Source of the DNA: Breoghania sp.
GTDB lineage: Bacteria > Pseudomonadota > Alphaproteobacteria > Rhizobiales > Stappiaceae
Direction of reading: 5' to 3'
DNA: 64,000 bases
Assembly (NCBI RefSeq): GCF_030066895.1
Contig: NZ_JASJAV010000001.1
Span: forward strand, 248,001 to 312,000
Shown here: piece after piece, positions 1 to 13,449 of the stretch
Position numbering within the stretch: position 1 is the first letter of the stretch
How the letters are laid out: every line of letters begins with the position of its first letter
Program-made: the position numbers and the translations under genes
Notes under the pieces: model-generated
The model's database searches: none
What the model was told of the DNA's origin: nothing
Seen by the model: only the letters and a program-made list of their open reading frames with translations

Positions 1-1037
1 TTTGCCCCAGCGCTGCAGAACGGCAGCGCGTGCAGCCCGGCGCGCAGCTTCGCGCACCAATTCCGGGTCGCGGCGGCGTTTGCGCGGAATGCTCTCCACC
101 GCCTCTTCGATCGCGTCGACGACGACGTCCTCGCCCTCCGCGTCCTCGTCCGGCAACCCCAGAACGGAAGCCTCGGGATAGACTTCCTCGTCGAAAAACG
201 GCTTGACGCCGTCCATGTAGCCGAGCTCGGCGGCCACATCGAGCGTGCGTTTTCATTGCCCGGTCGATCACCACCACGTCGCGGTCGCATTCCTCCGCCG
301 CAATTGCAACAGCCTTCAGCCGCGCCACGTTGGAGGCAAAGGTGGTGACCGCCACGCGATGCTTGGCACCGCGGATGATCTCCACCAGAGACGCGGCCAC
401 ATCTGCCTCGCTGGGGCTCACGCCGTCGCGCACCGCATTGGTGGAATCGCTCACCAGCGCCAGAACGCCTTCCACGCCGATCTGACCAAGCCGCTTCAGA
501 TCAATCGGCTTGCCGATACCCGGCTGCGGATCGATCTTCCAGTCGCCGGAGTGCAGCACCGTTCCCAGTTCCGTGCGGATGGCAAGCGACGTCGGCTCGG
601 GGATGGAATGCAACATCGCAATGAGTTCGATATCGAAGGGACCGATCTCGAACCGATCGCCCTGCTCCACGACATTGACCGGAATGTCGAGCCCGCCATA
701 GCCGTAGACCTTCGCCTTGAGAAGCCTGGCGGTAAACGGCGTCATGTAGAGCGGCGCTTCCAGGCGCGGCCACAGGTCCATCAGCGCGCCGTAATGGTCT
801 TCGTGCACATGCGTGATGACGATACCGGCGAGGTTCTTGCGCTCGGCTTCGATGAAACGGATGTCGGGAAAGACGAGGTCTACGCCCGGCAGATCGGGAC
901 CGGCGAAGCTCACGCCGCAATTCGACCATCAGCCATGTGCGCGACTTGGCCGGGCCGAACCCGTAGAGCGCCATGTTCATGCCGATTTCGCCGACGTCGC
1001 CCAGCGGACAGAACACCAGTTCGGCAGTATCGGTCAT
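1..1037 (-). pseudogene. rnj: Ribonuclease J, decayed and cut by window edge
   Basis: Metallo-beta-lactamase-fold ribonuclease. The start ATG overlaps the birA stop (ATGA) and begins MTDTAELVFCPLGDVGEIG, the usual RNase J N-terminus; the metal motif HVHEDH follows near residue 77. The frame is broken by an extra base near position 920 (the DCGVSF segment reads out of frame) and again near 245, just after an RAMK motif. At about 175-180 the sequence jumps from GYMDGVKPFFDEEVY straight to the C-terminal stretch ending LQRWGK, so roughly 170-200 residues of the central and beta-CASP region are absent. The position after birA matches the conserved Rhizobiales order. Two frameshifts plus a deletion make a functional product very unlikely. 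Confidence 0.85.
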
Positions 1038-1822
1038 GTGCTCTCCTCGTCTCGACCGGCGGAGTTTCCGAAAAACAAGTCCCCGGCGGAAATCGTCATT
1101 GTGCCCGAACCTGTTTCCAGCAAAAGCCGGCCATATTCGTCCAGGGCTCTGAAAATGCCGCTGATATCGTGGTCCGGCAGGCGCACTGTTACCGGAGCAC
1201 CGATGCCAACGCAACGTTTCAACCAAACCGCCCTGATGGCGGAAAAACCTTCGCCGCCCCGCCATTCCTCAAGACGCGAGGCGAGCGCTGCGGCAAGACG
1301 GCTAAAAAGATCGTCAGGCGTCACCCGATATCCCAGCGAGGCGAGATCAATGGTCGCGTATCTCGCGGCTTCCAGGTGATGGTTGCAATTGACCCCGAAT
1401 CCGGCTGCCACGACGAGACGCCCGTCCGTCATCGTATCCGACTCAAGCAAAATGCCGGAGATCTTGGCCCCTTCGACCAGGAGATCGTTGGGCCATTTGA
1501 TCGACACAAGTCCGATCCGCCCGGTTAAGGCCTCCACCGCATCGGCAAGTGCTACGCAACACACCATGGGCAGATCGCCCAGCCGCTCCGGCTCGCAAGG
1601 GTCGGCGAGCAGCAGGGACGCATAGAGGTTCCCCTTCTCCGAAACCCAGGTGTGCTCCCGACGCCCGCGCCCGGCCGTCTGACGGTCGGCGGTGATCCAC
1701 AGCCCGCCGGGTTCACCCGACCGGGCAGCATTCAACGCCTCCGCGTTCGTCGATCCGACGCTCTGTTCGTGTCTGCGCCTGTATCCGGGCGCCACAGCGA
1801 TCGTCTCCGCCCTGACCGGCAA
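1034..1822 (-). CDS. birA: Biotin--[acetyl-CoA-carboxylase] ligase
   Basis: Attaches biotin to the carboxyl carrier protein of acetyl-CoA carboxylase and related carboxylases in the cytoplasm. The catalytic core shows the biotinyl-AMP loop GRGRREHTW and the KWPNDLLV motif. There is no N-terminal helix-turn-helix, so it is a monofunctional ligase. The chosen start is a TTG a few bases after the nuoN stop, giving about 262 residues; an in-frame GTG slightly downstream is an alternative. The gene is the promoter-distal neighbour of nuoN and overlaps the RNase J start by four bases. No lesion is seen. Confidence 0.88.
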   Translation of the reverse strand: MPVRAETIAVAPGYRRRHEQSVGSTNAEALNAARSGEPGGLWITADRQTAGRGRREHTWVSEKGNLYASLLLADPCEPERLGDLPMVCCVALADAVEALTGRIGLVSIKWPNDLLVEGAKISGILLESDTMTDGRLVVAAGFGVNCNHHLEAARYATIDLASLGYRVTPDDLFSRLAAALASRLEEWRGGEGFSAIRAVWLKRCVGIGAPVTVRLPDHDISGIFRALDEYGRLLLETGSGTMTISAGDLFFGNSAGRDEEST

Positions 1823-1829
1823 TGTACCC

Positions 1830-3272
1830 TCAGAAAAAGGTCTTGGCGGCCGTACCGGCGGCCCCGACAAGCGGGCCGGCAATGGCAACGAAGAAGATGA
1901 CAAATATACCGGCAAGGCCCAGCACGACCTTCAATTCACTCGGCATCGGAACGAACCCGGTAACCGGCTCATCGAAATACATGATCTTGACGATGCGCAG
2001 ATAATAGAAGGCGCTGACCACGCTGGTCAGAACACCGATCACGGCAAGCGTGTAGAACTCCGCTTCAACCGCGGCGAGGAACACGTAGAACTTGCCGAAG
2101 AAGCCCGCCAACGGCGGAATGCCCGCAAGCGAGAACATCAGCATCGCCAGCAGGAACGCCATCATCGGATTGGTGCGCGACAGGCCCGCGAGATCGGAGA
2201 TCTCTTCGACCATGCCTTCCTTGCGGCGCATGGCCAGGATGCAGGCGAACGTCCCAAGCGTCATCGCAAGATAGATCGACATGTAGACGATGACACCGCG
2301 CACGCCTGCCTGGCTGCCCGCCACGAGGCCGACGAGCGCATAGCCCATGTGACCGATCGAGGAATAGGCCATCAGGCGCTTGATGTTCTTCTGTCCGATC
2401 GCAGCGAAGGCACCGAGCGCCATGGACGCGATGGAAACGAAGACGATGACCTGCTGCCATTCCAGAACCACCGGCTCGAACGCGGTGATGACGACGCGGG
2501 TGATCATCGCCATGGCCGCAATCTTCGGCGCGGCGGCGAAATAGGCGGTGACCGGGGTCGGAGCGCCCTCGTAGACGTCCGGTGTCCACATGTGGAAGGG
2601 AACGGCCGAGATCTTGAATACCATGCCCGCCAGCATGAAGACGAGACCGAAGGTCAGCCCAAGCGAGCTGCCGTCACGAGCTAGCGTTTCGGCGATCGCG
2701 ACAAAGCTCGTCTGCCCGGTAAAACCGTAGACCAGCGACATCCCGTAGAGCAGCATGCCCGACGAAAGAGCGCCAAGGACGAAGTATTTCAGACCCGCTT
2801 CGGTGGAGCGCACGGAATCCCGGTTGATCGACGCCACCACGTAGAGCGACAAGCTCATCAGCTCCAGGCCGAGATAGACCGCGATCAGATCGGTCGCGGA
2901 GATCATCAGCATCATGCCCAGCGTGCCGAGAACGATCAGAACCGGGTATTCGAAGCGTTCGAACTTCTCCGCCCGTCCATAGGCGACCGACATGGCAATG
3001 GCAAGACCGGAGCCGATCAGGGTCAATATCTTCACGTAGCGCGCAAAGGCGTTCTGCACGAACGCGCCGCCGAAGCTTGCCCCATCCACCGGCATGAACA
3101 GCAGAACGATCACGGCAAGGGCGATGAGCGCCGCCGACATACCGGTCACCGCAGGGGTGGCCCGTTCGCCGCCGAAGGCGCCGATCATCAACAGGACAAG
3201 GGCACCGACGGCCAGGAATATCTCCGGAAGAGCCGACATCAGATCGGGCAAGAGAGTTAGCTCAGGCTGCAT
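1830..3272 (-). CDS. nuoN: NADH-quinone oxidoreductase subunit N
   Basis: Antiporter-like, proton-pumping membrane subunit of respiratory complex I. The 480-residue protein is almost entirely hydrophobic helices and has the family core with a conserved lysine in the [18 protein letters not shown] segment and the [13 protein letters not shown] motif. Length is normal and the frame is open throughout. It is the last nuo gene, 12 bases after nuoM and directly followed by birA. Confidence 0.97.
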   Translation of the reverse strand: MQPELTLLPDLMSALPEIFLAVGALVLLMIGAFGGERATPAVTGMSAALIALAVIVLLFMPVDGASFGGAFVQNAFARYVKILTLIGSGLAIAMSVAYGRAEKFERFEYPVLIVLGTLGMMLMISATDLIAVYLGLELMSLSLYVVASINRDSVRSTEAGLKYFVLGALSSGMLLYGMSLVYGFTGQTSFVAIAETLARDGSSLGLTFGLVFMLAGMVFKISAVPFHMWTPDVYEGAPTPVTAYFAAAPKIAAMAMITRVVITAFEPVVLEWQQVIVFVSIASMALGAFAAIGQKNIKRLMAYSSIGHMGYALVGLVAGSQAGVRGVIVYMSIYLAMTLGTFACILAMRRKEGMVEEISDLAGLSRTNPMMAFLLAMLMFSLAGIPPLAGFFGKFYVFLAAVEAEFYTLAVIGVLTSVVSAFYYLRIVKIMYFDEPVTGFVPMPSELKVVLGLAGIFVIFFVAIAGPLVGAAGTAAKTFF

Positions 3273-3284
3273 CGCGGGTCTGCT

Positions 3285-4801
3285 CTACTGCACCACGATC
3301 AGCGCGGCGGTCTTCTGGGCCGTCTCAATCGCTGCGTGGTAGTTGGTGATCAGATGATCGACCGAAGCGGCCGTCACGTTAAGGATCGGTGCCGGATACA
3401 AGCCGAACAGGATCGTCAGCGCGATCAGCGGCACCAGAATGACCTTTTCGCGGGTCGAGAGATCGAGGATGGACTTCAGGCTCTCCTTCTCAAGTGATCC
3501 GAAGATCACCCGACGATAGAGGTAGAGCGCATAGACGGCGGAGAAGATCAGGCCCAGCGCCGCCGTGGTCGCGACCCAGGTATTCGTCTCGAACGCCCCC
3601 ATCAGCGTCAGAAATTCGCCGATGAAGCCCGACGTGCCGGGCAGGCCGACATTGGCCATGGTGAAGATCATAAAGGCCATCGCATACCAGGGCATGCGGT
3701 TGACCAGCCCGCCATAGGCCGAAATCTCGCGGGTGTGCATCCGGTCGTAGATGACGCCCACGCACAGGAACAATGCCGCCGAAACGATGCCGTGGGACAG
3801 CATCTGGAAGATGCCGCCCTGCACGCCCTGCGCGGTCATGGTGAAGATGCCCATCGTCACGTAGCCCATATGGGCGACCGAGGAATAGGCGATCAGCTTC
3901 TTCATGTCCTCTTGGGCAAACGCCACCAACGATGTGTAGACGATTGCGACCACCGAGAGGATGAAGACGAAGGACGCGAAATATTCCGAGGCGACCGGGA
4001 ACATTGGCAACGAGAAGCGCAGGAAGCCGTAGCCGCCCATCTTCAGCAGGATACCCGCCAGGATGACCGACCCCCCCGTCGGCGCCTCGACGTGCGCGTC
4101 GGGAAGCCAGGTGTGAACCGGCCACATCGGCATCTTCACCGCAAACGAGGCGAAGAACGCGATCCATAGCCAGAATTGCATCTCGGGCGAGAACGGATGG
4201 TTCATCAGAACCTGAATGTCCGTCGTCTCCGCATCCCAGTACATCGCCAGGATCGCAACCAGCATCAGGAGCGAGCCGGTCAGCGTGTAGAGGAAGAACT
4301 TGAAGCTCGCATAGACGCGCCGCTTGCCGCCCCACACGCCGATGATCAGGAACATCGGGATCAGCCCGCCTTCGAAGAAGACGTAGAAGACCAGCAGATC
4401 GAGCGCGCAGAAGACGCCGATCATCAGGGCTTCCAGAACCAGGAAGGCGACCATATATTCCTTCACGCGGACCTGGACGGCATTCCAGCTCGCCAGGATG
4501 CAGAAGGGCATGAGGAAGGTGGTGAGGATGACGAACAGCATCGAGATGCCGTCCACACCCATCTTGTAGCCGATCTTGCCGTCGAGCCACTCGACGCTTT
4601 CCACCATCTGGAAGCCGGGGTTCGAAGGATCGAAGCCCACCCAGATGAACAGTGAGACGAGGAAGGTGAAGCCCGTCGTCAACAGCGCCACCATGCGCAT
4701 GTTGTTCTTGGCGCTGTCGTCCTGCCCCTGAACGACAAGCGCGAACAGCGCACCGACGAACGGCAGAACCGTTACGATTGAAAGCAGAGGCCAGTCGTTC
4801 A

Positions 4802-4802
<1 letters not shown>
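3285..4802 (-). CDS. nuoM: NADH-quinone oxidoreductase subunit M
   Basis: Second of the three antiporter-like subunits of complex I. Translation from the ATG that overlaps the nuoL stop by one base gives 505 residues beginning [19 protein letters not shown], the normal length. Family hallmarks include [18 protein letters not shown], the [19 protein letters not shown] loop and [15 protein letters not shown] with its key lysine. The frame stays open upstream of this start into the nuoL coding region, but that is only overlap. No lesion is seen. Confidence 0.97.
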
Positions 4803-6772
<1,970 letters not shown>

Positions 6773-6778
6773 GCCGCG

Positions 6779-7087
6779 TTAGCCTTTCATCAGGTTGATA
6801 TCTTCAACCGCGATGGAACCACGATTTCGGAAGAAGACGACGAGGATGGCGAGACCGATGGCAACCTCGGCGGCTGCGACGGTGAGAACCAGCAGCGCGA
6901 AAATCTGACCGACGAGATCACCCAGATAATGTGAGAAGGCGACCAGGTTGATGTTGACCGCTAGCAGCAGCAATTCCACCGACATCAGAATGATGATGAC
7001 GTTCTTGCGGTTCAGGAAGATGCCGAACACGCCGAGCGTAAACAGGATCGCTGCAACGGAAACATAATGTGACAGTCCGATTTCCAT
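6779..7087 (-). CDS. nuoK: NADH-quinone oxidoreductase subunit K
   Basis: Small three-helix membrane subunit of complex I. Start [19 protein letters not shown] gives 102 residues, the usual length; an upstream in-frame ATG would add an atypical charged extension and is rejected. The proton-channel glutamates are present in [11 protein letters not shown] and [11 protein letters not shown]. Intact. Confidence 0.97.
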   Translation of the reverse strand: MEIGLSHYVSVAAILFTLGVFGIFLNRKNVIIILMSVELLLLAVNINLVAFSHYLGDLVGQIFALLVLTVAAAEVAIGLAILVVFFRNRGSIAVEDINLMKG

Positions 7088-7170
7088 TGTCCTCGCCCTG
7101 ACGGTGATCCGTCCCTCTTTGATTTCTTCGCGTCCGGTGATCGTGATCGCCGCTTTCATGACTTCAAGTC

Positions 7171-7785
7171 TCAGATACCCTTGCCGGAATCGATCTTCCG
7201 GACTTCGATCGCCGTCTTCGGATCACGCCCAACCTGCTCGGCGATGTTCTGCCGCTTGGCGAAGGCCTTGTGCCGAAGCGTGAGCACGATCGCCCCGATC
7301 ATCGCCACCAGCAGCACCAGCCCCGCGATCTGGAAGAAGAAGATGTAGCGGGTGTAGAGCACCGTCCCGATCGCCTCGGTGTTGGAGAGATCCGACAGCG
7401 ACGGAATGGGCGTCACCGCGGATGCCACGACATCGGCGGAAATCGACCAACCGCCCAGCACCAGCAGAAGCTCGATCAGCAGCACCAGGCCGACCAGCGC
7501 GCCAACCGGCAGATACTGCAGGAAGCCCTGACGCAGCTCGACGAAGTCGACATCCAGCATCATCACCACGAACAGGAACAGCACGGCCACCGCGCCAACA
7601 TAGACAACGACCAGAATGAGCGCGAGGAACTCCGCGCCCAGCATCAGGAAGAGCCCGGCGGAATTGAAGAACGTCAGGATCAGGAAGAGCACCGAATGCA
7701 CCGGATTGCGCGAGGAGATGACCATGAAGGCAGAGGTCACCGTCACCGCGGCAAACAGGTAGAAGAACAATGCGTGAAGGATCAT
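7171..7785 (-). CDS. nuoJ: NADH-quinone oxidoreductase subunit J
   Basis: Membrane subunit of complex I with about five helices; its third helix ([19 protein letters not shown]) forms part of the conserved coupling region. Translation from the ATG at [16 protein letters not shown] gives 204 residues. The open frame extends upstream but only through the non-coding gap after nuoI. Intact. Confidence 0.96.
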   Translation of the reverse strand: MILHALFFYLFAAVTVTSAFMVISSRNPVHSVLFLILTFFNSAGLFLMLGAEFLALILVVVYVGAVAVLFLFVVMMLDVDFVELRQGFLQYLPVGALVGLVLLIELLLVLGGWSISADVVASAVTPIPSLSDLSNTEAIGTVLYTRYIFFFQIAGLVLLVAMIGAIVLTLRHKAFAKRQNIAEQVGRDPKTAIEVRKIDSGKGI

Positions 7786-7889
7786 CTCGGTGTGCCCCTG
7801 TAGGTCCTGCTTTTTTGCGGATGCCGGTGCCTCGTAGAGCCCCGCGTCCCCGCCCCTCCCTGGCCGAAATCCGGCCGGTTGCCCCATCC

Positions 7890-8378
7890 TCAGCGATAAG
7901 GCGCGTCCATTTCGATGTTGCGCGCGATTTCCCGCTCCCAACGATCCCCGTTCTCCAGGAGCCTCTCCTTGGAGTAGTAAAGCTCTTCGCGCGTCTCCGT
8001 CGCGAATTCGAAGTTAGGCCCCTCGACGATAGCATCGACCGGGCAGGCTTCCTGACAGAACCCGCAATAAATGCACTTGGTCATGTCGATGTCGTAGCGC
8101 GTCGTGCGACGGGTGCCGTCGTTGCGCTTCGGGCCCGCCTCGATGGTGATCGCCTGCGCCGGACAGATCGCTTCGCACAGCTTGCACGCGATGCAGCGTT
8201 CCTGACCGCTGGGATAGCGACGCAGGGCGTGCTCACCGCGGAAACGCGGACTCACCGGTCCCTTTTCGAAGGGATAGTTGATCGTCGGCTTCGGCTTGAA
8301 GAAATAGCGCATCGACAGAAAGAACGCCGATACGAACTCCTTCAAGAACAGCGATTTCGCGTCCTGGTCCAATCTCAT
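7890..8378 (-). CDS. nuoI: NADH-quinone oxidoreductase subunit I
   Basis: Peripheral-arm subunit carrying two [4Fe-4S] clusters that pass electrons towards quinone. Both ferredoxin motifs are complete: [12 protein letters not shown] and [12 protein letters not shown]. The start at [19 protein letters not shown] gives 162 residues, typical of alphaproteobacteria. It is separated from nuoH by two small membrane-protein genes. Intact. Confidence 0.97.
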   Translation of the reverse strand: MRLDQDAKSLFLKEFVSAFFLSMRYFFKPKPTINYPFEKGPVSPRFRGEHALRRYPSGQERCIACKLCEAICPAQAITIEAGPKRNDGTRRTTRYDIDMTKCIYCGFCQEACPVDAIVEGPNFEFATETREELYYSKERLLENGDRWEREIARNIEMDAPYR

Positions 8379-8434
8379 GCCCGCGCCTTTCCTCATTCGT
8401 TGCGCCGCGTTGCCGGCAGAATCGGTCCAGCCTC

Positions 8435-8673
8435 TCAACCGGCGAGCGACGCGCCCGCCAGGTAGCCGATGACCGGGAAGCCCAGCATCGCGATCACAAA
8501 CAGGCCCCCGAGAACAACATCCGTGTTGCGCTCGAGCCAGTCGGCGACAGGAGCCGCCTGACCTGGTTTCCGTTTTCTCAAGCCCGCCCGGACGTATCCG
8601 GCCGTGAGCTTGTAATCGATCCATCCGAGGTAGAGGCGCCAATTGCAGCGCCCACGATCCCTGCGAGCGACAC
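8435..8673 (-). pseudogene. Small glycine-zipper membrane protein, frameshifted
   Basis: Read from the GTG that follows a good ribosome site (AAGGAG, seven bases upstream), the protein starts [13 protein letters not shown], a glycine-zipper helix. The frame then has to shift by one base to continue as [19 protein letters not shown], a charged linker, and a second helix ending [12 protein letters not shown]. Restoring one C in a GCCTC run joins the two halves into about 79 residues with two membrane helices. No known family is recognised. It lies between nuoH and nuoI and is one of two insertions in the operon that are broken while every nuo gene is intact. The exact start is inferred. Confidence 0.55.
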
Positions 8674-8699
8674 TGGCTATCTCCTTCCCCGTTTGTGGT

Positions 8700-8933
8700 T
8701 CAAAGAAACATCGTCTCTGCGAACCAATAGCCAAAAGCAGCAAGAACGAGCGCCCCAATCCCAACCCCGACACGGAGATACATTTCCGCTTTCCGTGCCT
8801 GGTCGGCCTCTTCATCCGTAGTCTTCAACGTCTGCTGACGGGCTCTCCCAAGAATGACCCTGTACTCGAACACCCCCACCGAAAACCCGACGAAAGCACC
8901 ACCACCCCCCACAAGCCTTACACCTGCGAACAT
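8700..8933 (-). CDS. Small membrane protein between nuoH and nuoI
   Basis: A 77-residue open frame beginning MFAGVRLVGGGGAFVGFSVG, with a weak N-terminal hydrophobic stretch, a charged central part rich in Lys and Glu, and a clear C-terminal helix (VGVGIGALVLAAFGYWFAE). It starts ten bases after the nuoH stop, so it is probably translated from the nuo message. No family is recognised. Unidentified reading frames are known in alphaproteobacterial nuo operons such as that of Rhodobacter capsulatus, so an accessory or assembly role for complex I is possible but unproven. Confidence 0.6.
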   Translation of the reverse strand: MFAGVRLVGGGGAFVGFSVGVFEYRVILGRARQQTLKTTDEEADQARKAEMYLRVGVGIGALVLAAFGYWFAETMFL

Positions 8934-8942
8934 TCTCTTTTC

Positions 8943-9998
8943 CTATGCCGGTGCCCACCCCATCGCCATCAGGATGAAGGCGACGATAAAGACCATGGCG
9001 AGCGACAGCGGCAGGAACACTTTCCATCCAAGCCGCATGAGCTGATCGTAGCGATAGCGCGGCACCATGGCCTTCACCATCGCGAACATGAAGAACACCA
9101 GCAGCGCCTTGATCAGGAACCAGATCACGCCCGGCACCCAGGTGAACGGCGCAAAATCGAACGGCGGCAGCCATCCACCCGTGAACAGGATGGTCGTCAT
9201 CGCGCACATCAGCGAGATGGCCGCGTATTCGCCGAGCATGAACATCATGTATGGCGTGGAGCCGTATTCGACCATGAAGCCGGCAACGAGTTCCGATTCC
9301 GCTTCCGGCAAATCGAAGGGCGGCCGGTTCGTCTCCGCAAGCGCGGAGATGAAGAACACCACGAACATCGGGAAAAGCGGCAGCCAGTACCAGTTCAGGA
9401 AGGACAGCCAGGGAACGCCCAGCATCGTCGCCAGCCCGCCGGTGCGCTGCGCCTCGACGATTTCCGAAAGGTTCAACGTGCCCGCGCACATCAGGACCGT
9501 GACGATCACGAAGCCGATGGACACCTCGTAGGACACCATCTGCGCGGCGGAACGAAGCGCGCCCAGGAAGGCGTATTTCGAGTTCGACGCCCACCCGCCC
9601 ATGATCACGCCGTAAACCTGAAGCGAGGAGATGGCGAAGATGTAGAGGATGCCGACATTGATGTCCGCGATCACCCAGTTATGGGCGACCGGAACGACGG
9701 CCCATGTCGCGAGCGCCAACGTCACCGAGAGAAGCGGGGCAAGAAGGAACACGCCCTTGTTGGCGCCCGCCGGAATGACCGGCTCCTTCAGCACGAACTT
9801 CAGAAGATCCGCGAAGCTTTGGAACAGTCCCCAAGGGCCAACCACGTTCGGTCCGCGCCGGATCTGCACCGCCGCCCAGATCTTGCGGTCGGCGTAGAGC
9901 ACGTAGGCGATGATCACCAAAAGCACAACGAGCAGCAGAAGGCTCTGCGCCATCATGATGATGAGCGAGAAACCGTATGTGTTCCAGAAGTCGATCAT
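8943..9998 (-). CDS. nuoH: NADH-quinone oxidoreductase subunit H
   Basis: Membrane subunit that forms much of the quinone chamber at the junction of the two arms of complex I. Conserved parts include [21 protein letters not shown] and the loop [20 protein letters not shown]. Translation from the ATG at [12 protein letters not shown] gives 351 residues; the longer open frame upstream runs into nuoG and is not used. Intact. Confidence 0.97.
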   Translation of the reverse strand: MIDFWNTYGFSLIIMMAQSLLLLVVLLVIIAYVLYADRKIWAAVQIRRGPNVVGPWGLFQSFADLLKFVLKEPVIPAGANKGVFLLAPLLSVTLALATWAVVPVAHNWVIADINVGILYIFAISSLQVYGVIMGGWASNSKYAFLGALRSAAQMVSYEVSIGFVIVTVLMCAGTLNLSEIVEAQRTGGLATMLGVPWLSFLNWYWLPLFPMFVVFFISALAETNRPPFDLPEAESELVAGFMVEYGSTPYMMFMLGEYAAISLMCAMTTILFTGGWLPPFDFAPFTWVPGVIWFLIKALLVFFMFAMVKAMVPRYRYDQLMRLGWKVFLPLSLAMVFIVAFILMAMGWAPA

Positions 9999-10014
9999 AC
10001 CCGGTGTTCGTCCC

Positions 10015-12111
10015 TCATTCGGCCGCGTCGAGCGCGCGTTCGGCTGCAAGCGCCGAACACTGGGCCATGATGGCCGAAGCGCGTGCAATCGGATTGGTCA
10101 GATAGAAATCCCTGATCGGCGACATGAACGGATCAGAGCCGAGGCGCGTGCCGCCCGCATTGATCTTTCCCACATCCGCCGCCTTGCCCGGCGCGATCTC
10201 GTCGATCTCCGCCATGTGCGGGAATTCGGCGAACAGCGCGGAGCGAAGAGCCGCCAGCGTGTCGTATCCGAGCGTCTCGCCGAGCTTGGCCGACAAGGCG
10301 CGCAGGATCGCCCAGTCTTCGCGCGCGTCGCCCGGCGGGAAAGTCGCCCGCGACGTCGCCTGGACACGGCCTTCCGTATTGACGAAAAGCCCGCTCTTTT
10401 CCGTGTAGGCCGCCCCCGGCAGGATGACGTCGGCGCGGTGCGCGCCCGCATCGCCATGCGTGCCGATATAGACGACGAAGGCATCGCCGAACTGCTTCAT
10501 GTCGATCTCGTCGGCACCCAGCAGGAACACCACGTCGAGATCACCCTTGCCGGCGCCTGTCATGATATCGGCAGTGCCCAAATCGCCCTCGCCCGGTACG
10601 AAGCCGATGTCGAGGCCGCCGACACGCGCAGCCGCGGTGTGCAGCACGTTGAAGCCGTTCCACTCGTCGGTGAGCGCACCGACCGACTTGGCGAGCTTGG
10701 CAACGTTGGAAAGAACGGCCGCACCGTCCTTGCGCGCCAGGCCCCCCTGCCCGACGATGATCAGCGGACGTTCCGCCTTCTCCAGCACCGCGGCGAAATC
10801 CGTCTTGCCGCCGACCAGATTGGCCAGAGCCTTGGGGTCGGCACCAACATAATCGTAATCGTAGGTCAGGTCCGCCTTTTCGCCGAGGACGCCGACCTTG
10901 ATATCGCCCCGCCGCCAGTGCTTGCGGATGCGCGCGTTCAGAACCGGCGCCTCCTTGCGCGGATTGGATCCAATGATGAGGATCGCATCCGCATCCTCAA
11001 TCCCCTCAATGCTGGAATTGAAGAGGTAGGAAGCACGCCCGAAAGCAGGATCGAGCGCAGCGCCATCCTGACGGCAGTCCATGTTCGGCGAACCAAGGCT
11101 CGTCAGAAGCTGCTTGAGCGCGAACATTTCCTCAACGCTCACCGGATCTCCCGCAATCGCGCCGATCCGCTTGCCGTCGACACCCTTCAGCTTGGCGGCA
11201 ACCGCATCAAAGGCGGAATTCCAGTCCGCTGCCTTCAGCTTGCCGTCGACCTTCACATAGGGACGATCGAGACGCTGGGTCTTCAGACCGTCGAAGATGA
11301 AGCGCGTCTTGTCGGAGATCCACTCCTCGCTCACCACCTCGTTGAGGCGGGGAAGAATGCGCATCACCTCACGACCGCGGGTATCGACCCGGATCGAACA
11401 GCCCACCGCGTCCATGACGTCGATGGATTCCGTCTTGGTCAGCTCCCAGGGCCGTGCCTTGAAGGCATAGGGTTTGGAGGTCAGCGCACCGACCGGGCAC
11501 AGGTCGATAACGTTGCCCTGAAGCTCGGAGGAAAGTGCGGCTTCCAGATAGGTGGTGATCTCCGCATCCTCGCCGCGGCCGATGAGGCCGAGTTCGGAAA
11601 CGCCCGCCACTTCCGTGGTGAAGCGCACGCAACGGGTGCAGTGGATGCACCGAGTCATGACCGTCTTGACCAGCGGGCCGATATACTTGTTCTCGACCGC
11701 GCGCTTGTTCTCGGAGAAACGCGAAGCGTCGACGCCATAAGCCATCGCCTGATCCTGCAGATCGCACTCGCCGCCCTGATCGCAGATCGGGCAGTCGAGC
11801 GGATGGTTGATCAGCAGGAATTCCATCACGCCTTCGCGCGCCTTCTTGACCATTGGCGATTTGGTCTCGACAACCGGTGGCTCGCCGTTGGGACCGGGAC
11901 GCAGATCGCGCACGGACATCGCGCAGGATGCGGTCGGCTTCGGTGGCCCGCCCTTGACCTCGACAAGGCACATGCGGCAGTTGCCGGCGATCGACAGACG
12001 ATCGTGGAAGCAGAAGCGCGGCACTTCGGCACCGGCGGCCTCGCACGCCTGCAACAGCGTGTATTCGGCCGGGATCTCTATTTCTTTTCCGTCGACGATG
12101 ATTTTTGCCAT
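10015..12111 (-). CDS. nuoG: NADH-quinone oxidoreductase subunit G
   Basis: Iron-sulfur subunit of the NADH dehydrogenase module, 698 residues. The N-terminal ferredoxin domain carries the [2Fe-2S] motif around CRMCLVEV, followed by a His/Cys cluster ([18 protein letters not shown]) and [10 protein letters not shown]. The C-terminal half is a molybdopterin-oxidoreductase-like domain without cofactor, as in mitochondria and alphaproteobacteria. A longer antisense open frame covers it but is a GC-codon shadow. Intact. Confidence 0.97.
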   Translation of the reverse strand: MAKIIVDGKEIEIPAEYTLLQACEAAGAEVPRFCFHDRLSIAGNCRMCLVEVKGGPPKPTASCAMSVRDLRPGPNGEPPVVETKSPMVKKAREGVMEFLLINHPLDCPICDQGGECDLQDQAMAYGVDASRFSENKRAVENKYIGPLVKTVMTRCIHCTRCVRFTTEVAGVSELGLIGRGEDAEITTYLEAALSSELQGNVIDLCPVGALTSKPYAFKARPWELTKTESIDVMDAVGCSIRVDTRGREVMRILPRLNEVVSEEWISDKTRFIFDGLKTQRLDRPYVKVDGKLKAADWNSAFDAVAAKLKGVDGKRIGAIAGDPVSVEEMFALKQLLTSLGSPNMDCRQDGAALDPAFGRASYLFNSSIEGIEDADAILIIGSNPRKEAPVLNARIRKHWRRGDIKVGVLGEKADLTYDYDYVGADPKALANLVGGKTDFAAVLEKAERPLIIVGQGGLARKDGAAVLSNVAKLAKSVGALTDEWNGFNVLHTAAARVGGLDIGFVPGEGDLGTADIMTGAGKGDLDVVFLLGADEIDMKQFGDAFVVYIGTHGDAGAHRADVILPGAAYTEKSGLFVNTEGRVQATSRATFPPGDAREDWAILRALSAKLGETLGYDTLAALRSALFAEFPHMAEIDEIAPGKAADVGKINAGGTRLGSDPFMSPIRDFYLTNPIARASAIMAQCSALAAERALDAAE

Positions 12112-12140
12112 CGACTTTTCTCCGGTTCCGTCCGTTCCTG

Positions 12141-13445
12141 TTACTCTACCGCCACCAGCGGAGCTTCCGCTGGATCGGCATTGCGCGTGAATTCGTCGAT
12201 ACGGCGCTCGATCTCCGGCCTGAAGTGGCGGATGAGCCCCTGGATCGGCCAGGCTGCAGCATCGCCGAGCGCGCAGATCGTGTGTCCTTCAACCTGCTTG
12301 GTGACGTTGAAGAGCGTGTCGATCTCGCTCTTTTGCGCCTCGCCCCGGGCCATGCGCTCCATCACGCGCCACACCCAGCCGGTGCCTTCGCGACACGGCG
12401 TGCACTGGCCGCAGCTCTCATGCTTGAAGAAGTAGGAAATGCGCGCGATCGCCTTCACGACGTCGGTCGATTTATCCATCACCAGAACGGCGGCCGTTCC
12501 CAGACCCGATTGCTTGGCCTTCAGTGAATCGAAGGCCATCTCCAGATCTTCGCATTCCGATGCCGGAAGTAGCGGCACCGAAGCCCCGCCGGGGATGATC
12601 GCCAGCAGATTGTCCCATCCGCCGCGCACGCCGCCCGCATGCTTTTCAACAAGCTCGCGGAACGGCACGCCAAGTTCCTCTTCCACCACGCAGGAACGTT
12701 CCACGTGACCGGAAAGGCCGAAGAGCTTCGTACCGGTGTTGTTCGGCTTGCCGAGACCGCTAAACCACGCCCCGCCGCGCCGCAGAATGGTCGGCGCAAC
12801 GGCAATGGATTCCACGTTGTTGACCGTCGAGGGGCAACCGTAGAGGCCCACATTGGCAGGGAACGGCGGTTTCAGGCGCGGCTGGCCCTTCTTGCCTTCA
12901 AGACTTTCAAGGAGGGCCGTCTCCTCGCCGCAGATATAGGCGCCAGCACCGTGATGGACGACGATATCGAAGTCCCAGCTGTTCTTGTTGTTCTTGCCGA
13001 TCAGCTTGGCCTCATAGGCCTGATCGATCGCAGCCTGCAAGCGTTCGCGCTCGCGGATGTACTCGCCGCGCACATAGATGAAAGCGGTATGCGCTCCCAC
13101 GGCGAAACCGGCGATCAGACATCCTTCCACCAGATGGTGCGGATCGTGACGCAGGATCTCGCGGTCCTTGCAGGTGCCGGGCTCGGATTCATCGGCGTTG
13201 ACCACCAAATAGTGCGGCCGTTCGCCGATCTCCTTGGGCATGAAGGACCATTTCAGGCCCGTCGGGAACCCGGCGCCGCCGCGGCCGCGCAGGCCCGACG
13301 CCTTCATCTGCTCGATGATCCAATCGCGTCCGTTTTCCAGGATCCCCTTGGTGCCATCCCACAGGCCGCGTCGCATGGCACCCTTGAGGCCCCAGTCGTG
13401 CAGACCGTAGATATTGGTGAAGATGCGGTCTTGGTCCTTCAGCAT
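12141..13445 (-). CDS. nuoF: NADH-quinone oxidoreductase subunit F
   Basis: Binds NADH and FMN and holds one [4Fe-4S] cluster; the entry point of electrons into complex I. Glycine-rich sites are visible at [13 protein letters not shown] and [16 protein letters not shown], and the cluster ligands at [10 protein letters not shown] plus the Cys in HTICALGD. Start [14 protein letters not shown] gives 434 residues. It begins five bases after the nuoE stop. Intact. Confidence 0.97.
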   Translation of the reverse strand: MLKDQDRIFTNIYGLHDWGLKGAMRRGLWDGTKGILENGRDWIIEQMKASGLRGRGGAGFPTGLKWSFMPKEIGERPHYLVVNADESEPGTCKDREILRHDPHHLVEGCLIAGFAVGAHTAFIYVRGEYIRERERLQAAIDQAYEAKLIGKNNKNSWDFDIVVHHGAGAYICGEETALLESLEGKKGQPRLKPPFPANVGLYGCPSTVNNVESIAVAPTILRRGGAWFSGLGKPNNTGTKLFGLSGHVERSCVVEEELGVPFRELVEKHAGGVRGGWDNLLAIIPGGASVPLLPASECEDLEMAFDSLKAKQSGLGTAAVLVMDKSTDVVKAIARISYFFKHESCGQCTPCREGTGWVWRVMERMARGEAQKSEIDTLFNVTKQVEGHTICALGDAAAWPIQGLIRHFRPEIERRIDEFTRNADPAEAPLVAVE

Positions 13446-13449
13446 CGCC

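Noticed and set aside
9910..12435. 841-codon open frame antisense to nuoG
   Set aside because: A codon-composition shadow of a GC-rich gene: no ribosome site, no family features and full overlap with a conserved gene. The same applies to long plus-strand frames opposite birA, nuoN and nuoL.
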